NCBI RefSeq assembly: GCF_029855045.1
Contig: NZ_CP123228.1
Span: forward strand, 5,208,001-5,272,000
Reading direction: 5' to 3'
Length of the DNA stretch: 64,000 bases
Source: Piscinibacter sp. XHJ-5
GTDB taxonomy: Bacteria; Pseudomonadota; Gammaproteobacteria; Burkholderiales; Burkholderiaceae_C
In this document: positions 10,162 to 18,079 of the stretch, one piece after another
Numbering within the stretch: the stretch's first letter is position 1
How the letters are laid out: each line of letters starts with the position of its first letter
The notes under the pieces: generated by a model
What the model was told of the DNA's origin: nothing
Database searches by the model: none
The model's input: only the letters and a program-made list of their open reading frames with translations
Made by a program: the position numbers and the translations under genes

Positions 10162-11340
10162 TCACGCCCGTTTGCGCGGCACGGCCATGACCCACGTTCT
10201 CAGGAACTTCGGACGCCCAACCTCCACTTTTTCGCCCTTGGCCGGCAGGTGGTCGCTCAGCTCGCGCTTGAGTTTCTGTGGGAGGGGGACATCCACGGCG
10301 GGATGCCCGGCCACGGAAGGCAGCGCTGCGACGTCATAGGGATCGGGCGTCCCTTTGCACCGCTTGAGCAAGTTCTTGGCGAAGTCCGGGTACTCGTGCA
10401 ACGCCTTGGTGAGCACCTCCGGGTCGACCATGTCGTCGTCGTCTTGCCGCCCGGCCGCGTTGAGCATGCGGTTGATTTCGCTCGAGAGCTGAAGAATCTT
10501 CGGCTCCTTCTCGTACGGCAAGTTGGCCTTGCACGCGTCGGCCAGCGCCGGATACGTTTCCGCCGCAGCGGCTTTCCAGTGGCGGTACAGCTCGAAGACA
10601 TCGAACCGACCGTCGTTCCGATGGCGGGGATACGGTGTCGAGTGATAGATCAGTTCGTCGACCATGCCGACGGCGCCCCAGGCCGGCAGGTCCAGCATCT
10701 TGATCGCCGAAGCCGCCGGAAGCTTGTCGTACTGCGCCTTCAGATGCTCGACGAAGCGAGGGGGCATGCTGTGGCGGACCTGCTCGAAGCGCTGCGGACT
10801 CTCGCCGGGGTTCAGGATGTACTCCGGCCCTCGGACCGGCTGATCCGAGGCGAACATCAGGTTGAAGAACATCGTGTAGCCCAGCGTGTCCCGATGCATC
10901 TTCACGCGGCTGCTGGGACGAAAATAGAAGATGTCGATGTCGATGACGACGCTCCAATCATCGTTGATGAGCGCGTCGGCGTTCTGTTCGAGATACGCCA
11001 TCTGACCGCTTTTCTGCAGCGAATCCAGCAACACGTCGTGGGCGGCGTCCCCGTAGTGATCCATGAAGCGTTTCGCCGCAGCTTGGTCCTGCACCAGGTC
11101 GGCGTGGTGCGCAGGGTTCGGGCCTTTCAGGCCCAAGCCACCTCGCAGGCCCGCGGAACTTTGCTGCCTCACGACCTCCATGCTGCCGACGCGAAACAAG
11201 CCAATCTCCGTCGGATCCCTGCTGTACTCAGGAATGCGCACCAGGTTGGCGATGTGCTTCCTCGACGCCTCGCCCAGCGAATAGACCCGGGGGTGTGCGA
11301 TCGCGTCGAGACCGGAACTCGGGTGGACTGCGGTTTCCAA
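10162..11340 (-). CDS. island paralogue A: HxD...H...R protein, 2OG-Fe(II) oxygenase-like
   Basis: 392 residues from a TTG at 11340 (METAVHPSSGLDAIAHPRVYSL). I prefer this over an ATG at 11403 because GGAG lies 8 nt upstream, the N-terminus then aligns with paralogue C (MEVSKRVDLDALAYPKVYAL), all three paralogues come out at 387-392 residues, and the leader keeps the spacing seen at the other genes. The core reads VVIDIDIFY, KMHRDTLGYTMFFNL, GPEYILNP, then DELIYHSTPYPRHR. H149, D151, H233 and R241 are placed as the iron- and 2-oxoglutarate-binding residues of double-stranded beta-helix dioxygenases. The C-terminal signature is FLRTWVMAV. No signal peptide. Third-position GC is lower than in argH. 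The family is not one I can name; the oxygenase call is inferred from the motif pattern. Confidence 0.65.
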   Translation of the reverse strand: METAVHPSSGLDAIAHPRVYSLGEASRKHIANLVRIPEYSRDPTEIGLFRVGSMEVVRQQSSAGLRGGLGLKGPNPAHHADLVQDQAAAKRFMDHYGDAAHDVLLDSLQKSGQMAYLEQNADALINDDWSVVIDIDIFYFRPSSRVKMHRDTLGYTMFFNLMFASDQPVRGPEYILNPGESPQRFEQVRHSMPPRFVEHLKAQYDKLPAASAIKMLDLPAWGAVGMVDELIYHSTPYPRHRNDGRFDVFELYRHWKAAAAETYPALADACKANLPYEKEPKILQLSSEINRMLNAAGRQDDDDMVDPEVLTKALHEYPDFAKNLLKRCKGTPDPYDVAALPSVAGHPAVDVPLPQKLKRELSDHLPAKGEKVEVGRPKFLRTWVMAVPRKRA

Positions 11341-11413
11341 TCGATGAACTCCATTGGGTGGTATCAGCAATGGAGTCTGCGCAGCGCGCCCTTGCCGGTC
11401 CATCGTCAAAGTG

Positions 11414-11442
11414 CCTATGCAGAGTCGGTCGTTTGCCGATGC
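11414..11442 (-). promoter_or_regulatory. direct-repeat box of paralogue A (GCATCGG-N15-GCATAGG)
   Basis: Two 7-bp direct repeats, read on the coding strand, 22 bp apart centre to centre, with a conserved AAACGACCGA-like spacer. The box lies 73 nt before the TTG start. The same box precedes the genes at 15034, 16292 and 16830, and a degenerate one the gene at 13428. Two-turn direct repeats suit an AraC-type activator or a promoter. Confidence 0.6.
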
Positions 11443-11521
11443 TGAGGTGCGCGGCTGCCCGCATCGGGCCAAAGCCCCCAGCCCGCTGCGGGCACGACCG
11501 CTTCGCGGTACAAGCGGCTGC

Positions 11522-13300
11522 ATGCGTACCCTCCTTCTGCTGCTCCTGACCGTCGCGCTGCACGCCCACGCCGCCGACGCGCCACCCTCCACCTCCGGCA
11601 TCGGCATCAACCTCGATGCGCCGATCTACTGGCAGTCGGATTGGCCCTTCATCGACGAGTTCAAGCGCGCCAGCGGCTGGTCCACGCGCTGCGAGGCATC
11701 GATGCCGCAATGCCGCGACTTCGCGCCCGGACGCTCCGGCGCCAACACCGGCGAGCAGGCGCAGCTCGAGCTCGATGCCAACGGCTGGGTGAAGCGCCTG
11801 CCCGCGGCCGACGACCCGCGCGTCAAGTTTCGCCACGTGTCGGCGCTGCTCTTCCAGGGCAACGGCGGCTCGCACGCCGCGGGGCGCTACGTCGTGCTGT
11901 ACGAGGGCGACGGCACGCTGGTCTACGCCGGCGCGGGCAAGAAGGTGGCGGCCGAATCGCGTCCCGGCCGCGACGTGCTCGACGTGACCAACAAGCCCGG
12001 CGAGGGGCTGTCCATCCGCATCACGCGCATCAACGAGCAGGAGCCGCTGCGCAACATCCGCGTCATCGGGCCGGGCGGCGTCTGCGCGAATGCGCCCGAG
12101 AAGTACGTGCCCGATGCCTCGAGCTGCGACTCTGCGTCGGCGTTCCGCTCGCTGGAGCAGCTGTACGCCTCGCAGATCTTTCATCCCGCCTACCTCGCCG
12201 ACTTGCGCGGCTTTCGTGCGCTGCGCTTCATGAAGTGGTCCGCCACCGAGGCGACCGGCATGGTGCGCTGGGACCAGCGACCGCGGCCCGGCGACGCGAC
12301 CTGGGCCGGACCTTCGGGCGTGCCCTACGAGGCGATGTTCGCGCTGGCCGCGGCCACCGGTGCCGATCCTTGGATCAACGTGGCGCCCAGCATCGACGAC
12401 GACTTCGCGCGCGAGCTGGCGCGGCTGGCGCGGCGCTCGCTCAAGGCGGGCAGCACGCTGTGGTTCGAATACGGCAACGAGCCGTGGAATGCCGCGCCAC
12501 CGTACAGCCGCGCCGGCACGCTCTACGAGCAGATGGCGCGCAGCAAGTGGCCCGACGCGACGCTGGAGCCGTGGCAGCTGCGGCTCAACGCCTATGCGCT
12601 GCGCGCGGCGCAGCTGTGCCGCATCGTCAAGCAGGAATTCGGCGCCGACGCGCGGCGCGTGCGCTGCGTGGCCAACAGCCAGGCGGCGAATCCCCAGGTG
12701 TCGCAGGTGCTGCTCGCCTGCGAGCTGGCCAAGGCCGAGCTCGGCCGGCCGTGCGCGCGCGAGTTCGACGCGCTGGCGATCGCCCCCTACTTCGGTCACT
12801 ACCTGGGCAGCAACACCTACGCGGCGAGCGTCGACCGCTGGGCCGACGACCCGGCGAGCGGCCTGACGGCGCTGTTCAGCGAGATCACCGGGCGCGACAC
12901 CCCGCCGCTCTACACGCCGGGCGGCCGCACGCCGCGCGAGGGCGCGCTGGAGCAGGCCGCCGGCTGGATCGCGGCGAGCAAGAAGGTGGCCGACAGGCAC
13001 GGCGTTCCGATGGTGGCCTACGAAGGCGGCCAGCACCTCACCGTGCCGCGCGGCGGCAAGGCCGAGGCGCTGTTTCGCGCCGCCAATCACGATCCCCGCA
13101 TGGGGGCGGCGATGCAGCGCCTGATCGAGGCGTGGAAGGCGGCCGGCGGCCAGCTCTTCGTCGTGTTCAGCTACACGCAACAGCCGGGCCGCGGGGGCTT
13201 CTGGGGAATGAAGGAAGCGCAGCGCGACGAGGAGGCGCCGAAGTGGCAGGCCATCATGAAGATGCGCGACGAGCCCTGCTGGTGGAGTGGCTGCCGATAG
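11522..13300 (+). CDS. secreted glycoside-hydrolase-like protein (clan GH-A-like)
   Basis: 592 residues beginning with a Sec signal peptide (MRTLLLLLLTVALHAHA, cut before ADAPP). The mature part starts GIGINLDAPIYW, common in secreted cellulose- or cell-wall-related proteins, and contains LWFEYGNEPWN with E320 in the Asn-Glu acid/base motif of clan GH-A hydrolases, and VPMVAYEGGQHL with E501 in the position of the nucleophile. The substrate cannot be read from the sequence. It is divergent from paralogue A (181 nt between start codons). Codon usage is GC-rich like the host core, unlike its neighbours. A decayed second copy lies at 14731-14952, showing that the paralogue/hydrolase pair was once duplicated as a unit. 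Confidence 0.75.
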   Translation: MRTLLLLLLTVALHAHAADAPPSTSGIGINLDAPIYWQSDWPFIDEFKRASGWSTRCEASMPQCRDFAPGRSGANTGEQAQLELDANGWVKRLPAADDPRVKFRHVSALLFQGNGGSHAAGRYVVLYEGDGTLVYAGAGKKVAAESRPGRDVLDVTNKPGEGLSIRITRINEQEPLRNIRVIGPGGVCANAPEKYVPDASSCDSASAFRSLEQLYASQIFHPAYLADLRGFRALRFMKWSATEATGMVRWDQRPRPGDATWAGPSGVPYEAMFALAAATGADPWINVAPSIDDDFARELARLARRSLKAGSTLWFEYGNEPWNAAPPYSRAGTLYEQMARSKWPDATLEPWQLRLNAYALRAAQLCRIVKQEFGADARRVRCVANSQAANPQVSQVLLACELAKAELGRPCAREFDALAIAPYFGHYLGSNTYAASVDRWADDPASGLTALFSEITGRDTPPLYTPGGRTPREGALEQAAGWIAASKKVADRHGVPMVAYEGGQHLTVPRGGKAEALFRAANHDPRMGAAMQRLIEAWKAAGGQLFVVFSYTQQPGRGGFWGMKEAQRDEEAPKWQAIMKMRDEPCWWSGCR

Positions 13301-13427
13301 CCGGCGAGGACCGGGCGCCATTCGACTCGGCGATGGTCTGTCACGGGCCTCTTGATGCAATCGTTGCAGATGTCGACATTGAGCCAACCACCAGCCCTAC
13401 GCAGGAGATGACCCCGGCACGTCGCCG

Positions 13428-14591
13428 CTACCGGAGCACGCCTACGCCCGGTCGCCTCGGCACCCCCATCACCCAGGTCCGCACGAACGCCGGCCGATTC
13501 GGTCCCTGATCCGCTCCCTGGGGCGGCAGCTTGCCGCTCAGCTGGCGCTTGAGCGGCGGCAGCGGCACGGTCATGCCTGGATGCCCGGGCATTTCGGGCA
13601 GCGTGGCCTCGAGATACGGATTCGGCCGCGTGCACAGGTTCACCAGGTTGCGTGCGAAGGTCGGGAAGTCGGTCAGCACCTTCGTGATCGTTTCAGCGTC
13701 GATCTGGTTGCTGTCCACGCCGATCCGCTGGAGTCCGCGCATGAAGGCAGTCTCGTTTTGAAGCGTCCGCGGTGGCGGGATGCACAGGGATCTGCTGGCG
13801 GCCTTGGTGCTCTGTGGGTAGGTTTGCGCGACCGCTTCGGGCCAATTGCGGAACACATCGAAGATGGTGATACCGGGTACCCGGTGAAAGGGGTACGGCG
13901 TCGAGTGGTAGATCAGCTCGTCGACCATGGCGACGCCGCCCCCGGACGGAATCTCCACCGTCTCGATCTCTTCGGGCGGCGGCAACTTGGCGTACTGCTC
14001 GCGCAGGTGCTGCACGAAGCGAGGCGGCATGAGCTTGGAGATTTGCGCCAAGCGCTTGGGGTTTTCGCCGGGATTCACGATGAACTCCGGGCCCTGCACC
14101 GGCTTTTCCGTCGCATAGATCAGGTTGAAGAACATCGTGTAGCCCTTGGTGTCGCGGTGCATCTCGACGTGGGACGATTCACGGTGGTAGTAAATGTCGA
14201 TGTCGATCACGACGCGCCACTCGTGGTTGATGAGCGCGTCGGCGTTGTCCGTCAGGTACGCGAGCTGGCCGCTCTGTCGCAACGACTCCATGACCACCGC
14301 CTCGGCGGCGTCCTTGTAGTCGGCGATGAATCGGCGCGCCAGTTTCTTGTCCACGACTTCGTCGGCGTGGTACGGGAGGTTCGGGCCTGCCAGCGACAGC
14401 GGCGCTCCCGGTTCATTGAGGACCTCCATGCTGCCGACGCGGAATGCTTCGCCGACCGGATCCTCGGCGGAGCTGGCCAGGTCCACCAGCGACTTCACGC
14501 ACTTGCGGCACGCGGCGTTGACGGTGTAGACCTTGGGACGTGCAACATGATCGAGCCCTGTTGCCGGTTGCGCTGTCTGGGCGGGTGGCAT
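13428..14591 (-). CDS. island paralogue B: HxD...H...R protein, 2OG-Fe(II) oxygenase-like
   Basis: 387 residues from the ATG at 14591 (MPPAQTAQPATGLDHVARPKVYTV), chosen because GAGG stands 8 nt upstream and the length then matches paralogues A and C. The core is kept: VVIDIDIYY, EMHRDTKGYTMFFNL, GPEFIVNPGENP, DELIYHSTPYPFHR, giving H145, D147, H229 and R237. The C-terminus keeps FVRTWVMGV. By eye it is closer to A than to C. It lies convergent with the hydrolase gene (127 nt between stops). That gap (13301-13427) shows no feature I can name. Its upstream direct-repeat box is degenerate, so it may be poorly expressed or have drifted out of control. Confidence 0.65.
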   Translation of the reverse strand: MPPAQTAQPATGLDHVARPKVYTVNAACRKCVKSLVDLASSAEDPVGEAFRVGSMEVLNEPGAPLSLAGPNLPYHADEVVDKKLARRFIADYKDAAEAVVMESLRQSGQLAYLTDNADALINHEWRVVIDIDIYYHRESSHVEMHRDTKGYTMFFNLIYATEKPVQGPEFIVNPGENPKRLAQISKLMPPRFVQHLREQYAKLPPPEEIETVEIPSGGGVAMVDELIYHSTPYPFHRVPGITIFDVFRNWPEAVAQTYPQSTKAASRSLCIPPPRTLQNETAFMRGLQRIGVDSNQIDAETITKVLTDFPTFARNLVNLCTRPNPYLEATLPEMPGHPGMTVPLPPLKRQLSGKLPPQGADQGPNRPAFVRTWVMGVPRRPGVGVLR

Positions 14592-14663
14592 GGTATGTAC
14601 CTCAACTGCATTGGGAGTGATTGCAGTTTGAAGAGGCCAGCCCGCGCGGTCCATCGTCGAACT

Positions 14664-14692
14664 TCTGATCCGCGTTCCTTCATTTCCCGAAC
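14664..14692 (-). promoter_or_regulatory. degenerate direct-repeat box upstream of paralogue B
   Basis: At 72 nt before the start, the same spacing as the good boxes, the coding strand reads GTTCGGG-N15-GATCAGA with a conserved GGGAAAT core. Only the first half-site and the adjacent A-tract are well kept, so this is a weak match supported mainly by position. Confidence 0.35.
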
Positions 14693-14730
14693 GCGTCGCG
14701 AGCAATCACCTACCTCGGCCTAGGCACAAG

Positions 14731-14952
14731 CGCTTCGCGTCCAAGTCGCCGGCGTGTTCATCCTTCCAGAGATATGGCGCTTGCCCTGGCGCCGACGTCG
14801 CGCGCTCCACCGCGGGCATCGGCATCGACCTGGACGCACCGACGCAATGGCGATTCGATTGGTCGGTGCGTCGGCCAGTGATGGGCTCGACGTGACGAAC
14901 AATTGGCCGACCGGCGCGGCGTTCCGATGGTCGCCTGCGAGTGGCAGACGAT
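14731..14952 (+). pseudogene. remnant of a second copy of the secreted hydrolase gene
   Basis: The stretch at 14793-14862 matches codons 18-41 of the intact gene (GIGI-LDAP, then W and DW spaced alike). The stretch at about 14902-14950 matches codons 487-505 (GCGTTCCGATGG shared exactly, reading GVPMVA then decaying). The upstream leader is also shared (CGCTTCGCG at 14731). About 1.3 kb between the two ends is missing and the reading frame is broken, so this is a dead gene with a large internal deletion. It sits divergent from paralogue B exactly as the intact gene sits divergent from paralogue A. Confidence 0.75.
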
Positions 14953-14961
14953 GAGGATTGC

Positions 14962-15025
14962 GCGACCCGCCGTGCGGGCGGGTCGCAGGCCGGTGAACAC
15001 GTGCCGATGCGGCACCTCGGCACGT
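14962..15025 (-). terminator. two hairpins downstream of paralogue C
   Basis: A 10-bp perfect stem (GCGACCCGCC / GGCGGGTCGC, 14962-14986) and a 9-bp perfect stem (ACGTGCCGA / TCGGCACGT, 14999-15025) lie just past the stop codon of the gene at 15034-16197. There is no clear U-tract, so termination is likely but not proven. Confidence 0.4.
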
Positions 15026-15033
15026 CACGCGGG

Positions 15034-16197
15034 CTATTTCTTGACGCCCATGACCCAAGTGCGCACGAAGTCCGGACGGTCCTGGACCTTGACGCCACTC
15101 GACGGCAGCTCGTCGCTCAGCTGACGCTTCAGGTCCTTCGCCAGCGGTACGGTCTTTGCCGGATACGCACCGGCCCCCGGAACCGCTGCCTCCAGGAACG
15201 GGTTGGGGCCGGCGCACTTGCGGGCCAGGCTCTCCGCGAATCTCGGAAACTCCGCCAGCATCTTCTTGACAGCGCCCTCGTCGAGCGACGAGTAATGCGC
15301 GTCGGTCTTCTCGCGCATCAGGTTCATGAGTTGGCCCTCGAGGCGGACGAGCTCGGGAAGATTGGGGAACTCCTCCCCCAGAAAGCTGTTCTTCCACTGA
15401 TCGAACTGCGCGACGAGTTTCGGTTCTGTTTCCACCAAGGCTTCTCGCCAGTGCGATTGAACTTCGTAAAGGTCGTAGACCTTGCCGCGACGCCACGGGT
15501 ACGGTGTCGAATGAAAGCACGCCTCGTCGAGCGCTCCAACCGCGTGACCCCGGGGAACCTTCACCGTCTGGATCTGGGTGGGCGAGGGCAGCACCTTGTA
15601 CTGGTGCTCCAGATCCTGGATGAACAGCGGCGGCATGAGCTTCTTCAGCTCCGCGAAGCGCTTCTGGTCGACGGGCGGATTCATCAGGAACTCAGGGCCC
15701 TGAGTCTCGTCAAGCGGCGGTTGCCTTGCACGCTCGAAGTCGTACATCAGGTTGAAGAACATCGTGTAGCCCAGAGAGTCCCTGTGCATCTTGACGCGGT
15801 CGAAGCCACGATTGCGATAGATGTCGACGTCGATCACCACTCGATACCGAGAGTTGATCAGCTCGTCGGCGTTGTGCTGCAGGTAGTTCAGCTGGCCGCT
15901 GCTGCGCAGCGAGTCCAGCATCAGATGGCGGGCCGCCTGAGCGTAGGTCGTCCTGAACTTCTCGGCCGCGCCTCCCAATTCGCCCTCCTCGGTTACCCCG
16001 GGGGTAAAGGGAGAGTTCGGACCCTGCAGGTAGAGCTCTCCTGAGCAATTTTTTAGGACTTCGAAGCTGCCGAGGCGAATCAACTCTTTCCCAGGCAGCG
16101 AGCACAGGTCGTGGACGTGCTTCTGGGACTGCGCGTCGAGCGCATACACCTTGGGATATGCAAGCGCGTCGAGGTCAACGCGTTTGGATACTTCCAT
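15034..16197 (-). CDS. island paralogue C: HxD...H...R protein, 2OG-Fe(II) oxygenase-like
   Basis: 387 residues from an ATG with GGAG 7 nt upstream (MEVSKRVDLDALAYPKVYAL). It is the most divergent of the three but keeps VVIDVDIY, KMHRDSLGYTMFFNL, GPEFLMNP and FHSTPYPWRR, placing H138, D140, H229 and R237 as the putative metal and cosubstrate ligands. The C-terminus is FVRTWVMGVKK. The distance from HRD to the distal His is about 90 residues in all three, longer than in compact dioxygenases, with a Leu/Pro-rich helical insert between. A clear direct-repeat box lies 71 nt upstream. Lower GC than the flanking core genes suggests acquisition by transfer. Confidence 0.65.
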   Translation of the reverse strand: MEVSKRVDLDALAYPKVYALDAQSQKHVHDLCSLPGKELIRLGSFEVLKNCSGELYLQGPNSPFTPGVTEEGELGGAAEKFRTTYAQAARHLMLDSLRSSGQLNYLQHNADELINSRYRVVIDVDIYRNRGFDRVKMHRDSLGYTMFFNLMYDFERARQPPLDETQGPEFLMNPPVDQKRFAELKKLMPPLFIQDLEHQYKVLPSPTQIQTVKVPRGHAVGALDEACFHSTPYPWRRGKVYDLYEVQSHWREALVETEPKLVAQFDQWKNSFLGEEFPNLPELVRLEGQLMNLMREKTDAHYSSLDEGAVKKMLAEFPRFAESLARKCAGPNPFLEAAVPGAGAYPAKTVPLAKDLKRQLSDELPSSGVKVQDRPDFVRTWVMGVKK

Positions 16198-16268
16198 CGC
16201 TTATCTCCAGTGAATCATGGACACGGAAAGTCTGGCGATGCACTTCCAGCTCGTCCATCGGCACGGAG

Positions 16269-16297
16269 CCGACGCGGCCTCGGCTGTTTGCCTATGC
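16269..16297 (-). promoter_or_regulatory. direct-repeat box of paralogue C (GCATAGG-N15-GCGTCGG)
   Basis: This box starts 71 nt before the ATG at 16197. Its distal half overlaps the TAG stop codon of the upstream small gene, so the two genes are packed as closely as the box allows. Confidence 0.6.
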
Positions 16298-16703
16298 GGA
16301 TGGCCAGCGCAGATCGTGCGGCATCGCAGCGTTCGAGCTGACCGTGCAGGCACTTCGGGCGATGCTCAAAGGAGGCTGGTGGCGCTTCTCGTACGCCAAT
16401 CCCTTCACGAAATTGTTGGGAAATTCCGGAATCGCCCAGAGCTTGTCAGCCAATTCAGGTGCGACGGCGCCCTCCTCGAAGACAAACGTCGCGATTCGAA
16501 CGGCCGCGTTAGCCTCGGGCGTTCCTCGACCCGATGCGCCATTGCCGATAGAGCCTGGCCAGTGCCGTGGCGAAGCCAGCTTCGCCCTTGTGTTGCAGAA
16601 GAAGCAGCAGCCCCGGCTGAAACTGTTGCTGGTCAAACTTGGCCAGCGCTTCTCGTATCCGATCTGCGACTGTCGATTCAGCCTGGTGCTGAACGGATTC
16701 CAT
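16292..16703 (-). pseudogene. small island gene, apparently frameshifted
   Basis: The ATG at 16703 opens a 64-residue frame (MESVQHQAESTVADRIREALAKF…QPGLLLLLQHKGEAGFATALARLYRQWRIG) that stops at 16509. Its N-terminus starts Met-Glu like those at 11340, 16197 and 18005 and lies 80 nt after a good direct-repeat box. The coding-like sequence then goes on in another frame (ANAAVRIATFVFEEGAVAPELADKLWAIPEFPNNFVKGLAYEKRHQPP…) to a stop at 16292. A single indel near 16520-16550 would restore one protein of about 135 residues. I do not recognise the family. It may instead be a genuine 64-residue protein with an unrelated frame below. Confidence 0.5.
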
Positions 16704-16783
16704 GGCTCACTGCAATGGTGGGAGGCATCAAGCCCATGGCCTATCGTGTAGCAGCCGAGACTCGCACGCGATGTCGACAAGTC

Positions 16784-16812
16784 CTATACAGGCTCGGTCG
16801 ATTTCCCATGCG
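16784..16812 (-). promoter_or_regulatory. direct-repeat box of the small frameshifted gene (GCATGGG-N15-GTATAGG)
   Basis: This box lies 80 nt before the ATG at 16703 and begins 17 nt after the stop codon of the LOG-family gene. It implies that the small gene has its own promoter. Confidence 0.55.
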
Positions 16813-16829
16813 TGTGCGCAGCTGCTCCC

Positions 16830-18005
16830 TCACGGCCTCACGGACGATGCCGCCTGCGCCAAGCCCTCGCACTGACCACCCTCGAGCGGTCGGCGCGCGA
16901 CATAGCTCTCCATCAGGTTCAGCGCTTCCGCGATCGTGCCGGCGCACTTGAACAGGGTGAGATCGTGCGGCTGGATGGTCCCCGCTTTCAGCATGGCGTT
17001 GAGGCGTCGCATCAACGACGGCCAGTAGTCCACCAGACTCTCCCGCTGCCCGGCGAACTTGGTCTCGTAGTCCTGGCCCGCCACGCGGGCCAGGACGTCA
17101 TGCTCGGTGGCTGCAAGAGTGGTGGCCTGCACGAGTATCACGAGCGGCACGAGCTGGGGGTTGTCCTTGGCGGTGTTCGAGCCAATACCCGGATTCGGAG
17201 CTTTTCGAGTTTGAATCTTCGAGACGATTTCGAAGAACTCCCAATCGGTGCCGACACCGCCCGGCGTCACGAGACTGATCACGGCTCGATCGATCATCTC
17301 GGATTCACGCATGCCGAAGCTGTGGAAGATGTAGCCGTTGGAGATGCAGACATTGATTTCCCATGCCCGCGAGCCGCTGCGGGTTTGCGGCAACAAACTG
17401 GCAGGCACACCGAAGCTCGTTGCGTAGCCCAGGCTCAAGGGGCGGTCACGCGGCTGCGACGTCGTCGATCCGAAATCGGCAACGGATGCCGCTCCGCTCG
17501 CACCGCAATTGGCTGCTTCCATCAGCCCCGGGCCGGCCGCGGTCAGGATGGGGTACCTGCGACTGCTCTGGCTGTGCGACCAGGCGTTCGCGAGTTCGCG
17601 AACGACGTGGTAGATGACATGATCCTCCCGCAGTGCCGACGCCCCGAAGACCGCGACAAAGCCATTCGGCGCGTAGGCACGCATGAACAGGTCGGAACAG
17701 TAGCCGTCGATGTACAGCTCTTCCGGTGTCGGCAGCTTCCTGATCAGCCTGGCATTGGCTGCGGCGACCTTCTCGACCTTCGCGGCCGGCTGAAGGCGCT
17801 CCAGGCCGGCAATGCTCTCAGCCAGGGAACGGCGCTCGCAGTCCGCGAGCGCGGCGGGGACATCGAACGGCCGAACCCGTGTCATCAGCGGGATCCGCGA
17901 TGACTCCTCTCCTGCCCATGCCGCCGGCAGCAAACCGCATGACACCAGAACGGACAGGACGGCGACAAGAATCCGGGAACGCAGCCCGGGGGCGGGCATT
18001 TCCAT
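16830..18005 (-). CDS. exported LOG-family (cytokinin-activating phosphoribohydrolase-like) protein
   Basis: 391 residues from the ATG at 18005. The N-terminus MEMPAPGLRSRILVAVLSVLVSCGLLPAAWAGEE is an export signal; L-V-S-C23 fits a lipobox, and AWA/G is an alternative Sec cleavage site. The rest has the Rossmann-like LOG / 'lysine decarboxylase' fold: VAVFGASALRED (about 118), PILTAAGPGLMEAAN (152-166), and MRESEMIDRAVISLVTPGGVGTDWEFFE with the catalytic PGGxGTxxE at 248-256. LOG enzymes release free cytokinin bases from their riboside monophosphates and are normally cytosolic, about 190-250 residues, so both the export signal and the extra length are unusual. A direct-repeat box lies 74 nt upstream. 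Confidence 0.75.
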   Translation of the reverse strand: MEMPAPGLRSRILVAVLSVLVSCGLLPAAWAGEESSRIPLMTRVRPFDVPAALADCERRSLAESIAGLERLQPAAKVEKVAAANARLIRKLPTPEELYIDGYCSDLFMRAYAPNGFVAVFGASALREDHVIYHVVRELANAWSHSQSSRRYPILTAAGPGLMEAANCGASGAASVADFGSTTSQPRDRPLSLGYATSFGVPASLLPQTRSGSRAWEINVCISNGYIFHSFGMRESEMIDRAVISLVTPGGVGTDWEFFEIVSKIQTRKAPNPGIGSNTAKDNPQLVPLVILVQATTLAATEHDVLARVAGQDYETKFAGQRESLVDYWPSLMRRLNAMLKAGTIQPHDLTLFKCAGTIAEALNLMESYVARRPLEGGQCEGLAQAASSVRP

Positions 18006-18079
18006 CGCTGAAACCCTTGGGGTTGTGATCCACCAAGGAAGTCTGCGCGGGACGACGTGCACCGACCATCATGAAATCG

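Noticed and set aside
11414..11442. The island boxes as true PIP/hrpII boxes
   Set aside because: The architecture (direct repeat, 15-nt spacer) is alike, but no TTCG half-site is present, so only the comparison is kept.
11403..11610. Longer N-terminus for paralogue A (starts at 11610 or 11403)
   Set aside because: It would translate through the promoter box and leader; the paralogues give no support for the extra residues.
14591..14705. Longer N-terminus for paralogue B
   Set aside because: The ATG at 14591 has a good ribosome site and gives the same length as A and C; the upstream part is leader.
14720..15520. 266-codon minus-strand frame overlapping paralogue C
   Set aside because: It is a shadow of paralogue C in another frame plus the reversed hydrolase remnant; no independent coding signal.
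18005..18062. Start of the LOG-family gene at 18062
   Set aside because: The residues between 18062 and 18005 lie in the conserved leader; the later ATG gives a clean signal peptide and a ribosome site.
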